DNA of 64,000 nt. It comes from Serripes groenlandicus. Taxonomy: Eukaryota; Mollusca; Bivalvia; Cardiida; Cardiidae. Below are positions 24,196 through 35,828 of the stretch, piece after piece (within the stretch, counting starts at the first letter, position 1; every line of letters starts with the position of its first letter). The DNA is taken from positions 558,001 through 622,000 of the forward strand of contig JASEVX010000112.1 of NCBI GenBank assembly GCA_031761405.1, read 5' to 3'. A model generated the notes under the pieces. The model had not been told where the DNA came from, searched no databases, and saw only the letters and a program-made list of their open reading frames with translations. The position numbers and the translations under genes are program-made.

Positions 24196-24619
24196 ATTTG
24201 CCTTTTATATATAAAAATGTTCCAAAACTCTTATAACATGAAAACGGAGTGGCCTGATTATGAGTATTGAAGACTCTAATTAAGCACATTTGACGTTGAA
24301 AAAGATATAGAAAACCCGCAGGAGAAGGGTTAGATAAACGCCTCAATGAATCATAGCCATACAGGTGGAATGACAGGTACGTACTTACGGTATAAATGAA
24401 GCGGGACAATATTGCATTGCATTAGTGAAATTTCACATTCGGAAGCAATGGACGGACGGTTAGTTGAATTTAATATATTTCTTTCTTCGTATGGTTACTT
24501 TACACTGCTCTCTACAATGTTTCAATTAACACGCCGTGTCTTGGATAAAGTCAGTAGTAGTATTGATCCATTTAACCTGACACTACATAGTCAGTCGTAG
24601 TGCTTACCTCAAAATCTTG

Positions 24620-24728
24620 ATCGAAATAGAGGGAAAGCCATTACTATCTACTATCACTAGTCTTTGGTATGACTCGACCGGGGATTGATCATGTGATCTC
24701 CGACAAATGCCGAGGCGGATGCTTTACT
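24620..24728 (-). mobile_element. SINE head, reverse
   Basis: On the + strand 'gactcgaccggggattgatc' is a reversed box B region, followed by 'aaatgccgaggcggatgctt' at the reversed box A position. Confidence 0.5.
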
Positions 24729-25051
24729 TCTTCATAAACGAGGCGTTCTTTAATATAATATTATCAGTAAGTTAGTTAAAGCATTTGACATCGATTCTGA
24801 AGCGTGTTCTGACAACTTATATTAGACACAATATTTACGAGGTCTCATTCCTGGTGTGAGTGCAGAGAGACACCAAACGTTACCAATATGCACTTTGTAA
24901 TACACAACCCAGATCGTTTTCCGTAATCATTCCCATTGTGTTGGCTACTCAAGACACATAGACGCAAGTTTGATATAATAAAACAAAATGACAAAAAAAG
25001 TCCCACGTTTAACCGCCACTACCACACCGCCCCTTAAACGTCATATATATT
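24729..25051. other. Noncoding, nothing recognised
   Basis: No feature identified. Confidence 0.4.
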
Positions 25052-25190
25052 TATACCTGGGTTAGATCCATGGGTTGGGTCATACCAACGGCTTTTAAAA
25101 TGTTAGCAGTGGTTTCCCTCCCTGGTGCTCGTGTTGCGCGGATAGCATTATAACTGATTCGCTGATGTCATGATAGCTTTATACCAGCAC
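25052..25190 (+). mobile_element. SINE fragment
   Basis: Degenerate box B 'ctgggttagatccatgggtt', then the family body 'ggcttttaaaatg', 'cctccctggtgctc' and 'ctgatgtcatgatag'. The tail is missing. Confidence 0.55.
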
Positions 25191-25924
25191 TTCCGGTCAT
25201 TGACTAAAGTCATGATGAAAGCGGCTTTAAATATCAACTGGATCATCGAGAAATATTGTTCTATTAAAGTGTCTATTAAACGCAGGGCAGTTACATTTAA
25301 AGTTAGGAATGGTTTAAACGAGTCGATATTTAGCATGCATCTATCTACACGTATAGGTGTCGTAAAAAAACATCAAACATTGGCGATACTAAAAACAAAG
25401 ATCGTATACACATGCTTAATCATATTCGTCCGAACCTAACAATTGTGACAATGACGATGTTATGAAATAGTTTATTTAATTACAATGAGCCAATTGTTTG
25501 TGATAAGTTGGAGCGGTCTTCGTCTGAATCGTAATTTCATGAAAGTTCCATAACAAGAATAAGGCAATTGGTGGCGATAGGTTGTAAAGTACTTCTTCTA
25601 ATCGTACATGTTCTGAATCACAATTGCGTAAAAGTTCAATAACAATAATGAGCCAATTGTTTGCAACTAGTAGAAGCGCACTTCTTCTGACTGAATCTAA
25701 GTTGCGTAGAAATTACTTAACAAAAACTACCCAATTGTTGGTATCAAGTTGAACCGAACATGTCTGAATCTGAGTTGTGTATAAGTTACAAAACAAGAAC
25801 GAGCCATTGCGGGTGACCGGTTGAAACGTGCACGTTGTGAATCCTAGTTGTGTGAAATACATAAATTACAAAAACAAACCAATTGTTTGTGACAGGTCGA
25901 AGGGTACAAGTTCCGTAAACTTCC
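25191..25924. other. Degenerate internal repeats, no gene
   Basis: Loose repeats of 'acaataatgagccaattgtt', 'tctgaatc..agttgcgtaa' and related phrases recur roughly every 80-100 bp from 25470 to 25870. The open frames at 25148-25439 overlap on both strands and are not called. Confidence 0.45.
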
Positions 25925-26112
25925 AACCGATTAGCGATTGGTACAGTGGTAGAACGTCGACCTCTCCTACCAAAGGTCCCGGTATTGAATCCGGGGATGA
26001 GCGGGTTCTGCCTTTGCAAACTGTCCACACACACGGTGCGAGTACTGGTTATATCTCCAGGAAGCAGACATCGAACGTGATTAATGAAACTGCTAACAAC
26101 CTGGGGGCTGCA
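25925..26112 (+). mobile_element. tRNA-derived SINE
   Basis: Box A 'cagtggtagaacgtcgacct' and box B 'ggtattgaatccgggg' form the head. The body includes 'gttatatctccaggaagcag'. The 3' end near 26110 is uncertain. Confidence 0.6.
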
Positions 26113-26409
26113 TGAAGGGTGAAGATGAACGACTATATTTTTTTTTCGACTACAGATTTAAGCGTATTTTTCTTAATATCAGTTGCTTAAAAGTTCGTGT
26201 TTTTTTTTAAATCTCATATCTGTCAAGAGTGCGAAAAGTTTAATGAAAATCAATTTCCAGTGATGCGAATTGACACGCTGATAGCTGTTTTTTTTTCGAG
26301 GCCGCAATGTTGTGATAAACTTGTATGCCAGTCAAATTCAGCGGTCATCTGTACATAACACTGACCAATGGTGTACACATGAATTAATACAAGTAGATGT
26401 AATCATACG
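26113..26409. other. Noncoding, nothing recognised
   Basis: T-rich tracts only. Confidence 0.4.
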
Positions 26410-26622
26410 ATCATTAACTCCTTCAGCGCCGATATCCGTAAAGTAAACTGTACCAGCAGGTTTAAAATCCATTCTTCATGTAATAAGAATTTGTGAATAT
26501 TTTGAGCTTTAAAAGCTAAACAATGCCGATTTCAGGTGAGACAGCTCGTTACAAGCTGACTTGCCTGAATCTGTAATGTTTGGAAAAAACCCAGTCTTGT
26601 CAGTGGAGCTGAAAGAGTTATG
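26410..26622. mobile_element. MITE-D copy, nearly complete
   Basis: Bounded by 'aactccttcagcgcc' and the inverse 'gagctgaaagagtt'. Inside is 'aggtgagacagctcg' with 'caagctgacttgcctgaa'. About 210 bp. Confidence 0.55.
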
Positions 26623-26814
26623 TGTCCTTAATGTACGTAAGCCCGGTCAACTTTCAAATTCACATCTACCGCAGGTCATAGGAAATGGAATCCCGATGTG
26701 CCAGCTGAAATCGTCCGGTTATTGGTTTTCGGGATAAATTGCCAAAATGTTTTTAACTTTATCCAGTTATTTTACTTTCATTTATAGAGAGATTCCATAC
26801 TTATGACAAAATGT

Positions 26815-27252
26815 ATTCACATTAGTCCTTTACAGATGTGTTGTATGTATTCACATTAGTCCTTTACAGATGTGTTGTATGTATTCACATTAGTCCTTTA
26901 CAGATGTGTTGTATGTATTCACATTAGTCATTTACATATGTGTTGTATGTATTCACATTAGTCCTTTACAGATGTGTTGTATGTATTCACATTAGTCCTT
27001 TACAGATGTGTTGTATGTATTCACATTAGTCCTTTACAGATGTGTTGTATGTATTCACATTAGTCCTTTACAGATGTGTTGTATGTATTCACATTAGTCC
27101 TCTACATATGTGTTGTATGTATTCACATTAGTCCTTTACAGATGTGTTGTATGTATTCACATTAGTCCTCTACAGATGTGTTGTATGTATTCACATTAGT
27201 CCTTTACAGATGTGTTGTATGTATTCACATTAGTCCTTTACAGATGTGTTGT
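26815..27252. repeat. Minisatellite, about 13 units of 34 bp
   Basis: The unit is 'gtattcacattagtccttta' followed by 'cagatgtgttgtat', almost without variation apart from a few T/C and G/T changes. The homogeneity suggests recent expansion. It ends directly before a MITE-A copy. Confidence 0.9.
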
Positions 27253-27292
27253 AAGTGGGAAACGATTAATTTCGACGTAGTTGAAATGCACA

Positions 27293-27553
27293 TGAGCCGT
27301 TCCGTGAGAAAACCCGCATCATTGAATCTGCGTAATATATCGACCCCGATCAGCCTGCGCAATCCTCTCGGGCTAATCCGGGCCGACACATTCCGTCTCA
27401 GGGGGATTGAGGTATAGGGTAATGATTCCTGAAACAGAAAAGTGTATGTGCGGGTTAGCGCGGCATGCCTGTGCGGCAACTCTGCGCGGCAACTGCTGAT
27501 CAGGGTCGATACTTTAAGCAGAGTCTACAATTTTTGTTTTCTCGTAAATCGGA
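27293..27553. mobile_element. MITE-A copy
   Basis: Starts 'tgagccgttccgtgagaaaa' and ends in the inverse arm near 'gttttctcgtaaatcgg', with all internal blocks kept. The overlapping open frames are by-products. Confidence 0.75.
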
Positions 27554-27599
27554 TCTTATGTAGTACGAACAGTAACACGTCTGTAGCGATTTTCGAGAG

Positions 27600-27811
27600 A
27601 TTTTCCCACATACATCCAATATGCAGCTAACGAAATATTAAGGCAAAACTATAAAAAAAATCTACTTATTGAATAGAGTTGAAACAAAATTCCGTGAAGA
27701 AAAAATTGTTCATTATGATCAATTTCTTCTTTTGCTACACTGTTGTCAAAAGTCGTTTGCTACAGAGGCGTCACAAAGCGTTTGTTATGAATAAGGGTTA
27801 AATAATTGATG
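27600..27811. mobile_element. MITE-C copy, diverged
   Basis: Left 'ttcccacatacatccaatat'; right arm 'aaaagtcgtttgctacagag', then 'gcgtcacaaagcg' and 'aagggttaaat'. Confidence 0.5.
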
Positions 27812-27964
27812 CGTCACCTCCGGGTATATAGTCATAGAATTAAGGTCACACCCCCTAAAATAATTTCAGAATCCGGGAATAGCCATGTTGCATTTATTCT
27901 GGCCAATAAATCACTAAATATATATGTGCCATTTGTTGTTCAACGTTTTCAGACATAAGAGAAT

Positions 27965-28140
27965 ATTCTAATGGGTTCGATTCGCGGCTGGGTCATACCA
28001 AAACTTTAAAACAGGTAGTTACAGCTGTCCTCCTTAGTGGGTTGCAGGGTTAGCGAAACGACTGACTGGCTCAGGGTAATTGAACCAGGACACGCCGTGA
28101 TATAACTGCAAGCGGCGTAAAACACCAACCAACCCAGGAA
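27965..28140 (+). mobile_element. tRNA-derived SINE, 3' two thirds
   Basis: Box B 'gggttcgattcgcggctggg' at about 27972, then the body and the clean tail 'cgccgtgatataactgcaag' plus 'cggcgtaaaacacc'. Confidence 0.7.
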
Positions 28141-28189
28141 AACCAAACTTAGCGTAATTGTTTCACATGTGGACGAAGACCTACATGCC

Positions 28190-29000
28190 ATCGATGCTTA
28201 ATGGTCCAAATAGATACATACTTTCTTTAAACCGTCTTGAACTAATAGGTGGACATTGCAGATTCAGATCAGAATGCGCTGGCTGAGTTAGATATACACT
28301 GGTCGCCCACGATAAACAGTTTGTTTTCTCAGAGTGACGACCACATGCCTAACAGTTGTTAGTCTATTGTTAAATCGCGTTAAAACCAGACATAATCTTC
28401 GCTAGCTCGTGTATATATCTGATGACGGTATGATGACTGCCCCTAGCAGGTCGTCTCAGATTGAACTTTGTGTCAGCCAATTCAGTTATTGCTTACAACA
28501 CGGTTTAAAGCGACTGAACTCCAGATACCCAACTGTCGAACAAAACTAATCCAATGTTAAGACAATAAGGGTTATTTTTGTATTTGTGGCATTCAAATAT
28601 GATAACTGGCATATTACATACCCCTATAATCGGTGAGATTTTCTTGTTTTCGATACTTTTTCCATCGCAAATTCTACCCTATCAGTAACGGGGTAAGTAT
28701 TTTAAAATAGGAGACCCCTTCATCGGGACAATTTAAAACGACTCAAGTTCACTTTATTGATAAAAAACGATACATTTTCTACCCTGGTTTTACTTGGATA
28801 ACATAAAGAATAACATTTAGGGCGAATTCGAGGTGTTTTTTTGTTGTGTTTTTTTTTTCGTGACATCTGGATTTCAGTCGCCTTAACACAGGTACTATTA
28901 TTGCTTATATAAATACAAGATAAAGAGAAGTAATGCTATAGGAGTGCTCCCATTATATAGCAAAGGCGTGTGTTGTATCGCGCTGTTTTCAGATACAATA
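28190..29000. other. Noncoding, nothing recognised
   Basis: No feature identified. Confidence 0.4.
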
Positions 29001-29248
29001 TGAACCGTCCAACGAAAAACCCAACAGTATGGTCTCTGCTTAATGCATCGACTCAGATCAGACTGTGCATGCTTATCCGGGCCGACACATTTCGTCTCAG
29101 GGGCATAGAGGTATAGAGTAATGACTCCTGAAACAGAAAGATCAACAGGAGGCGAAAGGTGTCTGTCCGGGTTACCCTGCGTGGCATTCTTAGGCTGATC
29201 AGGGTCGATACTTTACGCAGAGTCTACACTGTTGCCGGACGGTTCGTA
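29001..29248. mobile_element. MITE-A copy, right end damaged
   Basis: Begins 'tgaaccgtccaacgaaaaac', has the usual interior, and ends 'ctacactgttgccggacggt', lacking the 'ggttttctcg' part of the right arm. Confidence 0.7.
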
Positions 29249-29799
29249 CATACAGCGATGTCTGTTGGTCTATTTTATATTGAGATTGTCTATTGGTAAA
29301 CATATTTTGAAAAATTGTATAGGAAACGTTATTAAAGTACCAAAATATAGAACTGCGTTAGCAAGAATTAGAATGTCATCTCATTATTTAGCAATAGAAC
29401 AAGGTAGATTTAAAATCAAATCATCCACAATCTAACAGTATTTAAATGACGCTGCTTAAAAGAGTATGTTTTGTCCTTTTTCCTTTACGAGGTTCGTTAC
29501 TTTATGTCTAATTGTATGCTGCTTTAAACATGTTTGTCACATAAAGCCTTCTCTGGGAGTGTAACAATTCCGTTATATAAATATCATATGACGCTACTAG
29601 TTTGGTTTCCAGTCTTGTTACAACACGGAAACCAAACTATGAAAGACGTTTTATGTGATAAATAGAATATCTCATTCGTGTTTATTTATCATCACGATTA
29701 ATAACGTCGTTAACTAAAATTAATATCACGCTCGCAAAGGGTCGGGGCATATCATTTTTAGTAAACTCGATTATTAAAAGTGATAATAAATAAGCACTT
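29249..29799. other. 5' flank of the temptin-monooxygenase gene
   Basis: No convincing TATA box or initiator could be picked out of this AT-rich flank. A 67-codon frame at 29232-29435 has no recognisable similarity. If the gene has an upstream noncoding exon, its donor was not identified; an acceptor-like 'ttcttattcag' lies inside the called first exon at about 29848. Confidence 0.35.
29598..29649. promoter_or_regulatory. Perfect 13-bp inverted repeat upstream of the first exon
   Basis: 'tagtttggtttcc' at 29598-29610 and its exact inverse 'ggaaaccaaacta' at 29637-29649 flank a 26-bp spacer, about 150 bp before the ATG. It could be a paired protein-binding site or a relic of an inverted-repeat element. 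Function is unknown. Confidence 0.3.
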
Positions 29800-30051
29800 A
29801 TGAAATATCCTCTTTGTATGTTATATGCAATATATAATGTATTCTTATTCAGACTCGGAAAGCTGTTAACATGTCTGTTTACTATACAGACATGCTTCGC
29901 ATACCAGATGTATCAAGAAAGGTTTCCGAATGGTAATATGGTACCCCACCCATGTAAGCCCAACGTCTTATGGAAGGGGGTCGGGCACACAAACCTTAAC
30001 GGTGGAGGTTTACGAAACCCGTTCGGTGACGATTTCAAGAACAATGGTGGG
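29800..30051 (+). CDS. Exon 1: signal peptide and temptin N-part
   Basis: 84 codons ending in phase 0 before the donor 'ggg|gtatgt'. A hydrophobic stretch with 'LLTCLFTIQTCFA' is a plausible signal peptide, cut before 'YQMYQERFPNG'. 'VPHPCKPN', 'WKGVGH' and 'GGGLRNPFGDDFKNNG' are the conserved core of temptin-like proteins. I chose the ATG at 29800. The first 18 residues before 'LGKLL' are unusually long for the signal, and an acceptor-like 'cttattcag' at 29845-29853 could mean that the true start lies in an upstream exon. Confidence 0.8.
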
Positions 30052-33000
30052 GTATGTACAGTTTATTATCAAATGGCCAAATAGCATATTGAAAGCGTGG
30101 TAATTATTGCTGAACGACGAACCTGAGACTACTTAAGAAAAAACCTTATTCTTTCTTTACGGTTTTGGCTAAGTGTGCATTACACAGGAAGTTGGAAACA
30201 CCAACTAATTTGTAAAATGTTTCAAAAATCGCTTAATAGACAGTTTCAAACACAACTTGCACATGCAATCAACTAACCTGGCCGTTGCCAACAGTATACA
30301 CATTTAAAGTCTCTACTAAATACTGACAGATATGTGTTAATTGACAGTCCATTTAAATATAGATTAGTACTTGCTAAATTTCAATGCTCGAACCACACAT
30401 TTGGCATTGAGACTTGTCGCCACAATTATATTAATTGTGAACAATGAAAATGCATGTATTGTTTTTCAAAAATTAAACAAAATTATTGTTGAATTCGAAT
30501 TTCATGGTTTATTTCGTTGCCCAAAGTATGATAACATATTAAAACTATTCATATTTAACTGGTACACAAGCAACACCAACATTACTAACTTTTATTAATT
30601 GTTAAATAACGACTATGCTGATGTAATAAAGATCTATATATATCTTAATAAAAAAATCACAAGAACATCATTCTCAGTTTAGTAATGTCAATTAAATGAA
30701 ATACTATGTACTATGGGCCGATGGCCTAAATACGTGTGATACATATTTGTCAGTGTCATACTTGTATTATAGTAGAATACAAGACGAATGTTTCACGCAA
30801 AGCATTAAAGAAGCCGCAATATTTCGTTGTACATGAAGAAATAAAAAAAAAGTACATTTAATTTGAAGATTTAAGTATTAGGTAGGATATTCAACCTGAC
30901 AGCTAGGGTCTGTGTTTTAAGAGAATGAGATGATTTAGAGTTAAACTGATGATGGAAAGTGACATAAAAGATTATTACTAAAGATAAGTGGACAAGAGGT
31001 TATGATCAACTTAAATCATCTAGCAAATATTTGTATTGAGCACACGCCCTGTTATGATCTGCTTTGTAACATAATGCTGACACATAGAAAATCTGTTTTT
31101 TGGTTTGTTTCGGTAAGTAATGATAGTTAATAAGGGTTCAACCATTTCCAACAGAAAACAAATCTGCAGCAGACGACTTTGAAATTATCATGTACAAAAT
31201 ATAGAAAATATCTTTAAATGATAGTATGATAATTAAAATGTGTTTAAATTATTGTGGCAAATGCAGATATTGCTCATTATGAGTACTTATTCCTTTTGCC
31301 ACAATGATACCAATGATGTTTAACCTGATAGACTTCAAAATTATCAAATACAAAACATAGAAAATCTATATGTATGAAAGTAATATAATTGAAAAGACTT
31401 GAAATAATTATGGCAAATGAAGCAATTGCTCATTATGAGCAATTTTACATTTTGCACCAATTATTTCAAAAGTTGTCTGCTGCAGAGGCTCATAAAAAAG
31501 GGTATATATCTGGGAAAGAATTAAAATCCTAAATGAAGAAAATTAAGGCAATACATATTTGGTCATTACCTGATTCAGTGTTAATTTGAATTGGTATTAG
31601 AGAGAGTTTACTGTGGAGATATTAAGACCCAAAACATTGAATGTGTATACAATGATGAAACGTAAACGTGTTAGAAATACTGCAAACACACCACTTTATT
31701 TTAGTGTTTATTCAAAATGTTGAAGGAGTGGACGTCCTTTTCTCGTTCCCGGTTCAAGCAATTACATCAAATAGAAAAACGTATGAAGCAGATAAGGAAA
31801 AGAGCAGATAACCATAATCAATGGAATGGTTTACTAGTATATTTTTATACTTGCTCGGAGATAACGGATAAGCATACTGTTTAATATATATAAACAGTGT
31901 TTATACCACGCAGTAAGGTAATAAAGCAAGTATTTCATTGGCTCATTTAGCTTAGTCTAAAGTTCCTTCCTCTTATTACTGCATGCTACCATAGGATGCC
32001 AGGAACCAGACTACATTTAGTGCGCCTTTTTCGGCTCCCGGTTTGTAATACTATTGACATTACAAGAGAGAGTTGATGCAAGGCATCAATGTCGCCGGAA
32101 AAGACTGCATTGATTTATTTTTTAACACACATGTATTCTTGACTTTCATTAGTCTAAACATACACATAATGTTTTCATAATGACTAATTCCTGGATTTTT
32201 GAAATTCCACATAGATCTACAAATTTCAGGATTTCTTTTGGTCAGGATTTTGGATGTTTTGTATTTGTCAATAAAACCACAACAAATTAATACATTTTGG
32301 ATCTACATGCAATAAAAAGCTATTAAATATTTCCATGTCTGAAGCAACAATGAAAACCCTTTAAACGCTTAAAACATTGAGAAAACGGTTAAATTGCTGA
32401 AGACATGAACTTCCTGCTTTTTAATAATAATTATAATAAATATTTCACAGATGTTAAAATTTATCCTCGTTTGTTTAAAAAGGAGACCACACTTGAAACA
32501 ACATATCAGCTAAAGTGTTTATCTAAATCGCTGATGCATACAATATATGTTTGGCGCAAGAGAAATGCCAGTTGCGAGTCCCATTACTATTTAATAGGTG
32601 GCAAGTATGAAATTAATTGGGTGCGAAAGAGCAGATTTTCTTTATTTCTAAATCTATTGTTTATCAGAGTTTGTTCTTCTCTTAATTTGTTTCAAGCCAA
32701 ATAATCATTTAATATCACATATATTTAAACATTTAAGTGTGTAATATTAGCTATCTATCTGTAATAAGGTGTTTGAACATTCTTTCGAAATGTTGACCCT
32801 CGTTTCAAAATCGAGTCGTAGTGTCAAACATCGAAGAAAGTGAATAAAAAATCAGGCAAAGCTTTAGTGCATTCGAGAGAAAAAGGCATTTCTATAGTAT
32901 CTGTCTTCGACCTATGCACTCGTTTCGTGATGTTTAAGAAATCAATTTGTCGTGCGACATTTTTTGTATGCATAAAAAAGTCACTTTTCTAAGTTTACAT

Positions 33001-35574
33001 TTTACTTCCGGTTACTTCGCTTTGTTTACATTTTGGCAATATGAAACTAGGTCACAAACTGAGGAAAAGGCGATTCGACGTTCACGACCGATAAACAGGC
33101 TTATATTTGAGACATATTTTCACCAATTATTCTTATTTTTGTTTCTGTTACCAGTTTATGTTGATACTTATCTATTAAAAGGAGAATTCGACGTGATTTT
33201 AATATCGATAATCGGCTGGAAGCAGGTGAGCGTATGTAATCAAATTAGACTGTGCGACGTAAAGGTTTGTAGTTATCGCCTTTTGATTACATAGTTTATG
33301 AAAATAAAGTATCCCAGTCTAGCAAATAAGGACTATTTGTAAATGCCAGTCAAAATAAAGAAACTGCACATACTTAAAACATCGGAATATTTATTTCATT
33401 TTAAATGTGTCATAACTTGTTTTTAAACAAACGCAATTGTAATATGTTCAAGACATTTATTCCAAAAAATCTAATAATAACCCCCCCTCCCATGTCATTT
33501 CCGAAAACCTATTAAAAATAGAAGTCGCGTGCTTCTGCCCGGCGACTAATAAAGCGTATGAGACAGGTAACCACATTCAATATAATATTTCACTATTTTA
33601 CTGTTTAGACTAGATACAGTATGAATTTTGCTAAACTAAAAATATACATACACTGAATTAACATTCCGGCCTTGGTCTTTTTTATTTTTAATTTGTAAAG
33701 CTCACACATGTATACAGAGTGTAAAAGGGATGTTATAAAAGTCATTACCTTAAATTAATATACTTAATAAGGACAAAGAGAAATCCCGATATGAGGTCAC
33801 ACTCGCAGGTCTATAAATTTCCTTGTGCTAAATATCAAGGCATTCCTCCTGGCAGCTTCAAATTAGTACATGTATGATAAAGTCGAGAATTTTACATTGT
33901 TAATCATACATGTACTTTAATTTTATTGTGATATATATATATATATTATCGATTTTTCGACAAGTTGTATTGTTTGAAATACTTTTGAGCGCTGAAATGC
34001 TGTTAAGATTTTCGTATCGCATATCAAATTACCATAAAAGTTTAACTTTTCCGAGCTAAATGCCAATATTTGTAGGGTTAACCTTTTCGCACATACATAC
34101 GGTTTATGACGCTTCTGCAGCAGACGACATTTGAAAACATTGTGAGCAAATTTCACCATTGGACACAATTTTCCAACTTATTTCAGTCGTTATACCATCA
34201 TTTATATAGAACAATCCATGTTCTGTCCAAGAAGTTTTCAAATTCGTCTGTTTCAGATCTGTTGTATGTGGGAAAGGGTCAAATTTAGACATATCTTCCT
34301 GATGCTAATTAATGCTCATTTAGTGTTATTTCTAATGAAGTCTTTCACCTTGCTTTATCCCTTTCTGAATTGCAGACGCATTTTTACGCATCTGCAGCAG
34401 ACAATTTTTGAAAACATTTTGCCAAACCAAGACATTACACACAAAGAGAAATTTCTTCATGTGTCATAATGTTTTTAAAAGTATTACATAATTTCGAATT
34501 CATTTAATGAGTCTTTCTAAATTTTAATAGGTGTGTTTAAAGACGTCTGCAGATTTTTTGTATGTGGAAAAGGGTAAAATAGTATAGCCTAGACGTCAGA
34601 TGAGCTGTTCCTCGAGAAAACCAACAGTGTTGCCTCTGCGTTATGTATCGACCCATATCAGCCTGCGCAGTCCGCGCAGACTGATCCGGGCCGACACATT
34701 TCTTCTCAGGGGTATAGAGGTTTAGAGTAATGATTCCTGAAACCGAAAATCCACAAGAGGCGAAACGTGTCTATCCGGGTAAGCTTGCACGGCATGCTTT
34801 GGTTGATCCGGATCGATACATTACGCATAGTCCACAATGTTGTTTTTCTCGTGGGGCGGCTCAGAAAATTGATAATAGAGAGGTTACAGCACAAAACACT
34901 TTCAAGCAAAGAATTTACCAGGAAAAATAGTGTTACTTGTCTTGACAGGTTTCTCTCGCACTTATTGTTAAGGGTTTCAAATGCAAACCTTGAATCCAGA
35001 AATCTTATGACATGCTGTGATAACATAAAAACAACTCTGGCATTTCTGGTTTTCACACTGAATCCCTTTTTGGTCTGCCATTTTTTTTAAATCATATTCC
35101 GACGTAGTAAACAAACAATTTGAACATTTAACCCTTTTTCACATGGAACATATGGAATATCTCTATAAATGAAAGAAAAATTATTGAATAAAACTGAAAA
35201 CATTGTTGCCGAAAGATGAAATTGCTGATAATTGCTGCTAATCCTAATGCTTAATATCTTAAGGACATTTTTTTCATAATCTGTCTGTTGCAGTGGCGTC
35301 AGACTGTCTGTAAATACGAAAGGATTAATACGCGCAACTGTTTTATAATTCACAGATCTGGAACGAAGCTATCTGCAGAAAAGACTCGGATAATGACGGT
35401 AAAACTAACGGTGAAGAACTCGGAGATCCTGAATGCATCTGGTCTATTGGTAAACAACCGAGTGTGACTCGTGGTATATCACATCCAGGTAGGTCAGAAT
35501 AAGTCTTCATCTCCTCTCCCGAGTCACGCTGTGTGTCTGTCCGTCTGTCTGTCTGTCTGTCTTTCTTTCTCTCT

Positions 35575-35625
<51 letters not shown>

Positions 35626-35783
35626 CTCTCTATTTCTCTCTATGTTCTCTCTATGTCTCCCTCTGTTTCTCTCAATCTGTGAGTGTGTGTCTCTCTTTCT
35701 CTTGCTTTCATTTTCTCTCACCCCCTCTCTCTATCTATCATATATCTCTCTCTATATATATATCTCGTGCAAGCGCTCGCTAC

Positions 35784-35828
<45 letters not shown>

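Larger units (their letters stand above)
30052..35355 (+). other. Intron 1 (5.3 kb)
   Basis: Donor 'gtatgt', acceptor 'ttataattcacag'. Apart from MITE-C and MITE-A copies listed separately, it is AT-rich and blank. Open frames at 30371-30598, 32405-32704 and 32947-33294 match no protein family I know. A short (AT)n tract lies at about 33930-33947. Confidence 0.7.
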
